A stretch of DNA of 64,000 nt. It comes from Lysinibacillus sp. PLM2. GTDB taxonomy: Bacteria > Bacillota > Bacilli > Bacillales_A > Planococcaceae. Of this stretch, positions 23,244 through 30,421 are shown one piece after another. The stretch is from the NCBI GenBank assembly GCA_023168345.1, contig AP025689.1:742001-806000 (forward strand). Reading direction: 5' to 3'. A model generated the notes under the pieces. That model worked only from the letters and a program-made list of their open reading frames with translations. It was not told the origin of the DNA and did no database searches. The first letter of the stretch is position 1; each line of letters starts with the position of its first letter. A program made the translations under genes and the position numbers.

Positions 23244-23361
23244 GGAATCGTAATATTAACATAAATGGGAGGGCGCAAAACAAAAACGCCTTGTCCTATA
23301 TAATACAAAAAAGGTACTCGCAAAATTAAAATCTTGGAAACCATTTAAAGGAGGGCTCAGA

Positions 23362-24201
23362 ATGCTTCGAACAATGATTACAGCAACGAATACACTTACA
23401 CAATTGCAACAGCAAATGGATACGATCAGTAACAATCTTGCGAATAGCAGTACAACGGGGTATAAGACAAAAGAAGCACAGTTTTCAGAGCTTCTTTATC
23501 AACAATACAATAATGACGAGTTAGATAGAACGTTACGTCAATCACCAGTAGGAATCCGCTATGGTGTTGGTGCAAAAATTAGTCAAATTCAAACAAACCA
23601 TAGTCAAGGAAACCTTCAAATGACGGATCGTGATTTAGACCTTGCATTCACAAAAGAAAAGCAGTATTTTAATATCTTAATGCCTGAGGGAGATAATGGG
23701 ACAAACCTAGTTTATTCTCGTCAAGGCGACTTTTACGTTTCACCAGTTGCAAATGGCCAAGTGATGTTAGTGAATTCTGATGGATATGCAGTTGCAGATT
23801 CTGATGGTAACCCAATCGTTTTCCAAGACCAGTTCCAAAACTTCACATTAACAGAGGACGGTCTTTTAGGTGTTAGCTATCCTAATGGTCAAACAGCTAC
23901 TTTCGAATTAGGTATTACAGAAATTCAAAAGCCACAAGTAATGGAACATGTTTCAGATACATACATTGATTTACCTGAAAACTTTGCTGAGCTAGGGCTT
24001 GAGGAACAAGAAGTATTAGTTGATATGCTTGGTGCAAATCGTGTGAATATCGGTGTTCAAAACGGTGCTTTAGAGCAATCAAACGTCAACCTTTCAAAGG
24101 AAATGACAGATTTAATAACTGCACAACGTTCTTACCAATTTAATTCACGTGCAATAACGATTGCTGACCAAATGTTAGGGCTTATCAATGGGATTCGATA
24201 A
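23362..24201 (+). CDS. flhP: flagellar rod/hook-basal body protein FlhP
   Basis: This 279-residue FlgG-family rod protein has the N-terminal motif ISNNLANSSTTGYKTKE and a C-terminal NLSKEMTDLITAQRSYQFNS. The middle carries the SRQGDF motif of rod and hook proteins. AAAGGAGGG lies before the ATG. With FlhO it forms the distal rod. A perfect 14-bp hairpin without T run follows, 25 bases before the next gene. Confidence 0.94.
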   Translation: MLRTMITATNTLTQLQQQMDTISNNLANSSTTGYKTKEAQFSELLYQQYNNDELDRTLRQSPVGIRYGVGAKISQIQTNHSQGNLQMTDRDLDLAFTKEKQYFNILMPEGDNGTNLVYSRQGDFYVSPVANGQVMLVNSDGYAVADSDGNPIVFQDQFQNFTLTEDGLLGVSYPNGQTATFELGITEIQKPQVMEHVSDTYIDLPENFAELGLEEQEVLVDMLGANRVNIGVQNGALEQSNVNLSKEMTDLITAQRSYQFNSRAITIADQMLGLINGIR

Positions 24202-24277
24202 ACTATAATTCATTGATAGATAACATGTCTAATAGTTATAAAAATCGTTGATAATAACAATAAAAAACAATTCTTGC

Positions 24278-24311
24278 ATCACATGGTGTCAAACTCCTGA
24301 CGCCATGTGAT
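24278..24311 (+). promoter_or_regulatory. hairpin between flhP and the EpuA-like gene
   Basis: ATCACATGGTGTCA and TGACGCCATGTGAT form a 14-bp stem with one G-U pair and a 6-base loop. There is no T run, and the next ribosome-binding site starts about 12 bases later, so it may be an mRNA end, an attenuator or an operator rather than a simple terminator. Confidence 0.6.
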
Positions 24312-24335
24312 ATGGTATTCTAAAGGAGTAAAAAA

Positions 24336-24650
24336 ATGACAAACGAATTAAAAAATGAACAACGTATGTCTCAAAATAGTCGGACAGAACGTACCCGAAA
24401 AGCTAAAGCCGAGCACAAAAAGAAAAAGGTAAAAAAAGAAAAGAAACAGCCGGAATCGACTAAAGAAATATTTCTTTCTCGTTTAGCCTCAACTGGTATC
24501 AAGCTACTTATTTTTTTCATTATCATTATTTTCGTAGCAATTATCGGCTTAATGATTGGATTTGGCGTAATCGGTGAAGGCAATCCGGTCGATGCATTAA
24601 AATGGGAAACATGGCAACACATATTAGACATCATCAATGGGAAAGAATAA
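24336..24650 (+). CDS. EpuA-family (DNA-directed RNA polymerase subunit beta-like) small membrane protein
   Basis: This 104-residue protein has a strongly basic N-terminal half (about residues 20-45, runs of Lys), one hydrophobic segment (about 54-77, LLIFFIIIIFVAIIGLMIGF) and a short C-terminal tail ending DALKWETWQHILDIING. This layout matches the EpuA family (PF11772). That family is often annotated as DNA-directed RNA polymerase subunit beta, although it contains no polymerase domain. No function is established. AAAGGAG precedes the ATG. It follows the flagellar rod genes, as in related Bacillales. Confidence 0.75.
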   Translation: MTNELKNEQRMSQNSRTERTRKAKAEHKKKKVKKEKKQPESTKEIFLSRLASTGIKLLIFFIIIIFVAIIGLMIGFGVIGEGNPVDALKWETWQHILDIINGKE

Positions 24651-24768
24651 TCTACTCTCGAATTTCTGATACGTTTCAAGTTTCGAAACGTGGGTTAATT
24701 AGGGATATTATTTTTTTCCAATTTTTATTGTCCAACATTTTTTATGGATAATTATAGGGTGCAGAAAT

Positions 24769-24798
24769 TTGTCAAATTCATTCACTATTAGTTATGAT
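24769..24798 (+). promoter_or_regulatory. candidate promoter of fabZ
   Basis: TTGTCA (24769-24774), an 18-bp spacer and TATGAT (24793-24798), about 105 bases before the fabZ start. Confidence 0.5.
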
Positions 24799-24905
24799 TA
24801 TCTTCTAATCACTAAATAAATGGTTCCAAATTTTAATCCGTTTGTTTTAACATAGAGAACTACACAATGATACATAATGAAAAGTTAGATTTAGGGGGAA
24901 ATTAC

Positions 24906-25346
24906 ATGTTAAATGCAGAACAAATTCAATCCATTTTGCCACATCGTTATCCATTTTTATTAGTGGATCGCATTCTTGAATTGGAAGAAGGGAAACGTGC
25001 AGTTGGAATTAAGAATGTTTCCATTAATGAAGACTTCTTTAACGGACATTTCCCAGGATATCCTGTAATGCCTGGTGTTTTAATCATTGAGGCATTAGCG
25101 CAAGTTGGAGGAGTGGCACTTTTAAATTCCGAGCAATTTAAAGGAAGACTAGCATTTTTAACAGGCATTGATAATGCACGTTTCAAACGTCAAGTTGTTC
25201 CTGGTGATCAACTAAGATTAGAGGTTGAATTTGTTCGCATGCGTGGTGCGATGGGAAAAGGACATGCAATTGCAACAGTTGAAGGGGAAATTGCTTGCGA
25301 AGCGGATATTTTATTTGCCATTGGACCTGCTCAACCTAAGGAATAA
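24906..25346 (+). CDS. fabZ: 3-hydroxyacyl-[acyl-carrier-protein] dehydratase
   Basis: This 146-residue hot-dog-fold enzyme dehydrates 3-hydroxyacyl-ACP to trans-2-enoyl-ACP in fatty-acid elongation. The catalytic pair is H48 and E62 in [20 protein letters not shown]. The N-terminal [12 protein letters not shown] is also typical. ATG 24906 follows AGGGGGA and matches the family length; the frame extends 13 codons upstream without a site. It is the ywpB position of B. subtilis. No clear FapR operator was seen. Confidence 0.96.
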   Translation: MLNAEQIQSILPHRYPFLLVDRILELEEGKRAVGIKNVSINEDFFNGHFPGYPVMPGVLIIEALAQVGGVALLNSEQFKGRLAFLTGIDNARFKRQVVPGDQLRLEVEFVRMRGAMGKGHAIATVEGEIACEADILFAIGPAQPKE

Positions 25347-25505
25347 AATTCGAATTCAAGTTAAATAAATTTTACTTTTATTTAGGAATGAATAAAGGAA
25401 CGTTTAGGAGAAAATAAGCCTATATCCAGTATTGCATGGCTTTAGGGCTAAATTTTCCCTGAATTAACAATTATTTGGATAAAATTTAGAAAAATGGTAA
25501 TATGT

Positions 25506-25534
25506 TTGAATTTTGTCGAAATAAAAGATACAAT
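25506..25534 (+). promoter_or_regulatory. sigma-A promoter of the 25606 gene
   Basis: TTGAAT (25506-25511), a 17-bp spacer and TACAAT (25529-25534), 72 bases before the start codon. Confidence 0.65.
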
Positions 25535-25605
25535 TAAGTGGTTGAATTTACTAATTAGTAAACGTGGTTTGAGTTGCTTTTATAATCGTAGGAGGTTTTA
25601 ATTTA

Positions 25606-25992
25606 ATGTATAAAGATCTGTCATCGGGCGTTAAAATCAGTATTACACGTTCGATCACTACATCGTTTGAATCATATTTGGCAAGTATCGGTTGGGACGA
25701 AGATAAATTCTCCATGGAAGATTTTGTCCAATATTGGCAAACATATTTTACAGAAAATGCTGCTTGGTTTGAAAAAATTCCTCATGAAGTATTAGTAAGT
25801 ACAGAATTTCATGAAGAAGTAGCGAAAAAAATTGATGATGTCATCGGTAAAATTTTAAGCGAAGAACCAACTAAAAAACAAATTGATTCCATTGAAAAAA
25901 TGCAAAAACAACTTGGAACGAACTATACTTATGGTTGTAAAGCAGAGGCCGCATACGTGGAACAGCTATTAAAGGATCAATTAAATCAATAA
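25606..25992 (+). CDS. conserved hypothetical protein, 128 residues
   Basis: I do not recognise the family. The protein is soluble-looking, with no signal peptide or membrane segment, and is aromatic-rich in the middle (FVQYWQTYFTENAAWFEK). A charged helical C-terminal half follows (EEVAKKIDDVIGKILSEEP, KKQIDSIEKMQKQ), with one cysteine. Gene quality is good: a strong AGGAGG, an ATG and a well-placed promoter. It stands between fabZ and a lipoprotein gene with no close operon partner. Confidence 0.75.
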   Translation: MYKDLSSGVKISITRSITTSFESYLASIGWDEDKFSMEDFVQYWQTYFTENAAWFEKIPHEVLVSTEFHEEVAKKIDDVIGKILSEEPTKKQIDSIEKMQKQLGTNYTYGCKAEAAYVEQLLKDQLNQ

Positions 25993-26168
25993 GAAATATG
26001 TATTTAATTTAATCTGGAAAGTAATTTTTCAATTTATGATGATTAATTATTGGAAAGTTGAATTAAATTAGTCAAGGATAGTTCCCACATTCCCGGGTAA
26101 TCTATGAATAGTCACATCGCATGTATGTGGTGTGTAGTAGAAAATCTAGGAAGGAGGGAGCTTTTTAT

Positions 26169-26594
26169 ATGAAAAAGTCGTTTTACGCATTCGTTCTTGG
26201 TTCAGCTCTTTTAGTGGGGTGTAACACAGGTGAAGATGCTGCCAATGATACAAACAATCCGGTAGAGGACCTTGGTGATGATATTCAAGAGGGTGCTCAA
26301 GATGTTGAGGAAGGTATCAACGATGCATTGGATGATAACGATACTGAAGTCAATGATGGTAACGGAGTTGACGTAAATCCAGAAACAAACGATGCTGATA
26401 CTAATGGTGGCACACTTGAAAATGGTACAAACGGAACAACTGGTACAAACGGAACAACTGGTACAAATGGAACAAACGGAACAACAAATGGTGCCAACGA
26501 CACTGACGGAACACAAAATAGTAATGGTGCTGGTCAAAACGGTACATCTGGAACAGTAAATAACAATGATGAGCGTATTGACAACAATGAATAA
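26169..26594 (+). CDS. small acidic lipoprotein with an Asn-Gly-Thr repeat tail
   Basis: The signal peptide MKKSFYAFVLGSALLVGC ends in a lipobox (LVGC), so the mature protein is lipid-anchored at C18. The rest is low complexity: an Asp/Glu/Asn-rich region, then short NGTTGT and NGTNGT repeats from about residue 85 to 110. No fold is recognisable. The start ATG 26169 follows AAGGAGGGAG; the frame is open 16 codons upstream without support. The repeat-rich DNA may vary in copy number. It converges with ywpF across a bidirectional terminator. Confidence 0.82.
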   Translation: MKKSFYAFVLGSALLVGCNTGEDAANDTNNPVEDLGDDIQEGAQDVEEGINDALDDNDTEVNDGNGVDVNPETNDADTNGGTLENGTNGTTGTNGTTGTNGTNGTTNGANDTDGTQNSNGAGQNGTSGTVNNNDERIDNNE

Positions 26595-26720
26595 GATCTT
26601 ATAGAAGATGGTGGCCATATTGTTGACCAAGATAGTAATTTGCACATACATTTAGTGCAGAAATGTGTTTGCATATATAAAAATATCCGCGTACTACTTG
26701 AATAGCGCACGACAGGATAC

Positions 26721-26776
26721 AAAAATCAGAAACGCACGGCTAGATTCATCTAGTATCGCGTTTCTGATTTTCTTTT
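26721..26776. terminator. bidirectional terminator between the lipoprotein gene and ywpF
   Basis: AAAATCAGAAACGC pairs perfectly with GCGTTTCTGATTTT, with an inner CTAGA/TCTAG stem. T runs lie on both strands, suiting the convergent genes. Confidence 0.88.
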
Positions 26777-26818
26777 AAGTACGAAAAATCATCTGGAAGT
26801 ATGTATTAAAACCTCTAA

Positions 26819-27244
26819 TTAGCTCTCCTTCAATCTCGGACGTTCACGTAATCCTTTTTCAAATTGTTTTAATAGCTCGTCTTTCGCAAGGTCTTTTTCT
26901 AACAACTTCTTTAATAATTGTTCCGCGTATTTTATTCGAACTTGCTTCACTGTACCTTTCATCAATACTGACGCCTTTTCCCCAATTTCTTTGATCTCAC
27001 TCACGACTACAGAAAAGGGCGCAGGTTCATTCTCTGGAAATGAAATAACCACATTCGCATCAAACACTTCCCTAGAAGTTTGTAATTCCCGGAACGAGGC
27101 GATATGTTCTTTTGAAATAAAAATTTCTAAAATCCATGATTTATAACTATTTTCTTGATTGATTACAATACCGTCAATCAAAGGAAAATTAAGTTCTTCA
27201 TCATCTTTGATCAAATCAAAAGAGAGCATTTTAAATGTCTTCAT
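26819..27244 (-). CDS. ywpF: YwpF-like protein
   Basis: This 141-residue protein starts MKTFKMLSFDLIKDDE and matches the YwpF-like family (PF14183) by its N-terminal LPLIDGIVINQE-type segment (here FPLIDGIVINQE) and a charged, helical C terminus. No function is known. It is soluble-looking. On the minus strand GGAGGA precedes the ATG. In B. subtilis ywpF is likewise next to ssbB (ywpH), and here the two are divergent across a 244-base region that contains the ComK-like box. Confidence 0.82.
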   Translation of the reverse strand: MKTFKMLSFDLIKDDEELNFPLIDGIVINQENSYKSWILEIFISKEHIASFRELQTSREVFDANVVISFPENEPAPFSVVVSEIKEIGEKASVLMKGTVKQVRIKYAEQLLKKLLEKDLAKDELLKQFEKGLRERPRLKES

Positions 27245-27386
27245 TAGTCATTCCTCCACATTTATTAGTTAATTTCAGTATAACATAGAAAATTGCGAAA
27301 CTTATTAAATGGCAGTCTTTTAAAATTGCCAATAAGGCTTTATTTTCCTTCAATTTACCCGTCTATCAACAAATCTATCCACGTTG

Positions 27387-27430
27387 AAAACGGATTTTTC
27401 GTTATGAGATTTGGGTTAAATTCAATTTTT
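27387..27430 (+). promoter_or_regulatory. ComK box (two AT boxes, 18-bp spacing) upstream of ssbB
   Basis: AAAA-N5-TTTT at 27387-27399 is a perfect AT box. A second, AAAT-N5-TTTT, lies at 27418-27430. They are 18 bp apart, one of the three spacings known for ComK sites (8, 18 or 31). A possible -10 box, GATAAT, lies at 27464-27469. B. subtilis ssbB is ComK-activated. Confidence 0.72.
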
Positions 27431-27488
27431 CGTATTTTGCCAAAATTTGCCCTTTCAGATTAAGATAATAGCGAAGGGAGGTGCTGCA

Positions 27489-27956
27489 ATGAATCAAGTC
27501 GGATTAGTTGGTCGAATTACAAAAGATCCTTTATTAAAAAAATTATCAGAAGGACGAACGCATGTAAGCTTTACGCTGGCAATTAATAGGAATTTCCGCA
27601 ATAGTGAAGGAACCATCGAAGCGGATTTTGTCCTTTGCAGTGCATGGGGAAAACTTGCTGAAAGAGTCGCGGAATATTGCGGTAAGGGATCACTTGTTGG
27701 CGTGAATGGTAGATTACAGACACGCTCATATACCAATAAGGAAAACATAAAAGTGTACACAACCGAGGTTGTAATTGATGACGTTAGGTTTTACATTTTA
27801 AAATCGCCAGGTGACAAAGACTCTCTGGAATCAACTGAAGGTTCACAGGTGGCAGAGTCGTTTGCTAAATTTGAGCATGTTGAAATGAGAGACAACTACG
27901 ATAAGCTAAATGCATTTGAATTACCAAGAACCGAAACAGAATTACCTGTTAGGTAA
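27489..27956 (+). CDS. ssbB: single-stranded DNA-binding protein, competence type
   Basis: This 155-residue OB-fold protein (about residues 1-105: NQVGLVGRITKDPLLKKLSEG, ADFVLCSAWGKLAERVAEY) binds ssDNA. It ends ETELPVR and lacks the acidic DDDIPF-type tip used by replicative SSBs to recruit partners. That, with its position beside ywpF and the ComK box, points to SsbB rather than the replicative SsbA. It should protect incoming DNA during transformation. ATG 27489 follows AAGGGAGGTG; the upstream extension of the frame is not supported. Its tail is longer than that of B. subtilis SsbB (113 residues). Confidence 0.9.
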   Translation: MNQVGLVGRITKDPLLKKLSEGRTHVSFTLAINRNFRNSEGTIEADFVLCSAWGKLAERVAEYCGKGSLVGVNGRLQTRSYTNKENIKVYTTEVVIDDVRFYILKSPGDKDSLESTEGSQVAESFAKFEHVEMRDNYDKLNAFELPRTETELPVR

Positions 27957-28160
27957 ATAAAAAAGGATAGCAAAACTATTTTACAAGAATGGACAATTAA
28001 ATAGGGTTTTCAAGCTTGTAATAAATTTCTCTCTATACTGAATGGAAAACATACCAAAGTTCATCAATTCATTAGGGGATAAATATGAATTGATAAAATT
28101 ACTTACTTTTATATCATCATTCATCAATCGATAAATAGTTCTAAAGAAAAGGTACTCTCA
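27957..28160. other. stretch after ssbB with a 10-bp inverted repeat
   Basis: ATCAATTCAT (28063-28072) and ATGAATTGAT (28085-28094) are perfect inverted arms around 12 bases, without a T run. No gene is supported. Confidence 0.45.
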
Positions 28161-28690
28161 AACTTGCGTGATTTAAAACATTTAGGTGGGCCGCCGATTC
28201 TTTTGGAATGGTGAGGATTGGTTGGAGCCACTTAATATTAAAACCGGAAATTAATAAATTTGCGTGATCCAATAAAGTGAGCTGATCACTGTAATTGGTG
28301 TGAGCTACTTAATAAGTAAAACAAAATTCAATAAAACTTGCGTGATCCAATAATATTTAGCTGGGCACTGATTCGTTTGGATGGTGGAGTTGGTGTGAGC
28401 TACTTAATAAGTAAAACGATATTCAAAAAACTTGCTTAATCCAATAAAGTGAGCTGATCACTGATTCGTTTGGATGGTAATTGGTGGGAGCTACTTATAT
28501 GTAAAACAAAATTCAATAAAACTTGCGTGATCCAATATTATTTAGCTGGGCACTAATTCTTTTGGATGGTGGAGTTGGTGTGAGCTACTTATATGTAAAA
28601 AGAAATTCAATAAAACTTACGTGATCCAATAATATTTAGCTAGCATCAATTCTTTTTGGATTGGTGATAGGCTCCTAAATTAATTTAACA
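28160..28690 (+). repeat. array 3: ~91-96-bp tandem repeat
   Basis: CTTGCGTGATCC or variants begin near 28163, 28259, 28337, 28431, 28522 and 28616, giving spacings of 96, 78, 94, 91 and 94. Each unit also carries a GCTGATCACTG or GCTGGGCACTG word, a TTTGGATGGT word and GTGAGCTACTTA. It shares GTGATCCAAT with the other arrays but not their 103-bp period. Stops occur in all frames. Confidence 0.88.
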
Positions 28691-28708
28691 CAGATCTTTG
28701 TATATCGC

Positions 28709-28902
28709 TTGGGTGATTCTACGAAAAACACATATAACAAATCAAAATCATCCCCCTAAAAATAAACATTTAAAGGAGGTGATATTAAAATCACTGCTGA
28801 CCGACCGCACAGTAGTGATCCATTCTTCCTTAACTCTACATAGTAGAGTATGACAACTGAATATTGCGAGGATAAACAAAAAATCGGTAGGTAATGTAAC
28901 GG
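28709..28902 (+). ncRNA. candidate structured transcript with a perfect Shine-Dalgarno sequence but no ORF
   Basis: A possible promoter is TTGGGT (28709-28714), an 18-bp spacer and TATAAC (28733-28738). Downstream come AAAGGAGGTGAT (28772-28783) with no ATG, GTG or TTG at useful spacing, then ATCACT...AGTGAT and ACTCTAC-N3-GTAGAGT hairpins, and a strong terminator at 28903. Length would be about 200 bases. Coding or RNA function is unknown. Confidence 0.35.
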
Positions 28903-28945
28903 AAAACAGAGCTGAAGAAGAGGACTTCGGCTCTGTTTTTATATT
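28903..28945 (+). terminator. strong isolated intrinsic terminator
   Basis: AAAACAGAGCTGAAG (28903-28917) pairs with CTTCGGCTCTGTTTT (28925-28939) with one wobble pair, followed by TTTATATTT. There is no annotated gene directly upstream. Confidence 0.85.
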
Positions 28946-28989
28946 TCTGAGATCAATTAGTTTGTTGGCTTGAGAGTTATGTACGGCTC

Positions 28990-29704
28990 CCAGAATTATG
29001 TCCGTTCGACGGTGGATTTTGTCCACTCATACGGTTGTTAAGTCCACTCCGATCGCGGTTCAGTCCATTCGTTGGAGGATTTTGTCCGGATGTTAGATTT
29101 ATGTCCGTTCGACTGTGGTTTTTGTCCATTCATACGGTTGTTAAGTCCATTCAGAGCGTGTTTAAGTCCATTCGTTGGAGGATTTTGTCCGGATGTTATA
29201 TTTATGTCCGTTCGACTGTGGTTTTTGTCCATTCATACGGTTGTTAAGTCCACTCGGAGCGTGTTTAAGTCCATTCGTTGGAGGATTTTGTCCGGATGTT
29301 AGATTTATGTCCGTTCGGCGGTGGTTTTTGTCCATTCATACGGTTGTTAAGTCCACTCGGAGCGTGTTTAAGTCCATTCGTTGGAGGATTTTGTCCAGAT
29401 GTTAGATTTATGTCCGTTCGACTGTGGTTTTTGTCCATTCATACGGTTGTTAAGTCCACTCAGAGAGGTTTAAGCCCATTCGTTGGAGGATTTTGTCCAG
29501 ATGTTAGATTTATATCCGTTCGACTGTGGTTTTTGTCCATTCATACGGTTGTTAAGTCCATTCAGAGCGCAGTTAAGTCTATTCGTTGGAGGGTTTTGTC
29601 CAGATGCTAAATTTATGTCCAGTGAGCGGTGGTTTATGTCTGCTCACTTGTGCGTTAAGTCCATTCAGATCGCAGTTAAGTCTATTCGTTGGAGGGTTAT
29701 TTTC
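28990..29704 (+). repeat. array 4: 103-bp tandem units of TTWWGTCCRYTC modules
   Basis: The segment GTTGGAGGATTTTGTCC recurs every 103 bases from about 29070. Each unit holds five modules opening TTATGTCC, TTTTGTCC or TTAAGTCC followed by RYTC. This is the reverse complement of the GGACAAAA word of array 1, 9 kb away and in the opposite orientation. About six units are present, the last ones degenerate. Confidence 0.93.
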
Positions 29705-30290
29705 TGATCACATAATATTCACTGAAATATAATGATTTATCCGCTCAAAATATATCGCTATGTGATCCAAAGCTAAGCCCAAACGATCCAAAGAAATCTA
29801 TGTGCTCAAAAGAGTCCAATATCCGCCCCAATCAAACAACTAAGCGCTCCAATGATTCGTTTATGTGATCCAATCAAAACTCCATGTGCCCCAAAAGAAA
29901 ACTCTCTTAAAAAAAACAAAGCTATCCGCTCCAATCATACTACTAAGCGCTCCAATGATTCATTTATGTGATCCAATCAAAACTCCATGTGCCCCAAAGA
30001 AAATACGCTTAAAAAAAGACGAAGCTATCCGCTCCAATCATACTACTAAGCGCTCCAATGATTCATTTATGTGATCCAATCAAAACTCCATGTGCCCCAA
30101 AGATTACTCGCTTAAAAAAAGACATAATTATCCGCTCAAATCATATCGCTAAGTGATCCAAACAAACTTTATCAGCTCTTAATAAAATCTATATGCCCAA
30201 AAGAAATCAATATAAAAAGAGAACGAATTATTCAATATCCAAAATATATCTATCCGCCCGAATCCAGTCATCTAACGCCGAAGCTCCTAA
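29705..30290 (+). repeat. array 5: 103-bp tandem units of TAWSYGMYCMAA modules
   Basis: TATCCGCYCCAATCA or a close variant falls at 29820, 29923, 30026 and 30129, a period of exactly 103. One unit splits into 21, 21, 23, 22 and 16 bases, opening TATCCGCTCCAA, TAAGCGCTCCAA, TATGTGATCCAA, TGTGCCCCAA and TAAAAAAAGA. It directly follows array 4, so two word families with the same period are adjacent. Confidence 0.93.
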
Positions 30291-30300
30291 CTAAATTTCT

Positions 30301-30333
30301 AAAAATAAAAAGGAGAGCATTCTCAGCTCTCCT
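30301..30333 (-). terminator. terminator of ywqA (minus strand)
   Basis: AGGAGAGC (30311-30318) pairs with GCTCTCCT (30326-30333). Read on the minus strand the hairpin is followed by a T-rich tract. It lies about 90 bases past the ywqA stop. Confidence 0.85.
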
Positions 30334-30421
30334 AATCAGTATCCTCATGGAATTCGTCTGCGAATCGAATCATATGTCAAATAGGTTATTCCTACAAAAC
30401 CCGCACCGCATCCATCACTTC

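Noticed and set aside
24867..24905. N-terminal extension of fabZ
   Set aside because: The extension contains the ribosome-binding site of ATG 24906 and is not part of the FabZ family.
28748..29026. 92-residue minus-strand frame
   Set aside because: It starts inside array 4, crosses a strong terminator hairpin and has no ribosome-binding site.
29035..29707. Overlapping repeat-encoded proteins (for example 29278-29610)
   Set aside because: Same reason as above for array 4; starts fall at the same place in each unit without ribosome-binding sites.
19660..30290. CRISPR arrays
   Set aside because: Units are tandem and similar throughout, with short variable words rather than an exact direct repeat plus unique spacers, and there are no cas genes in the window.
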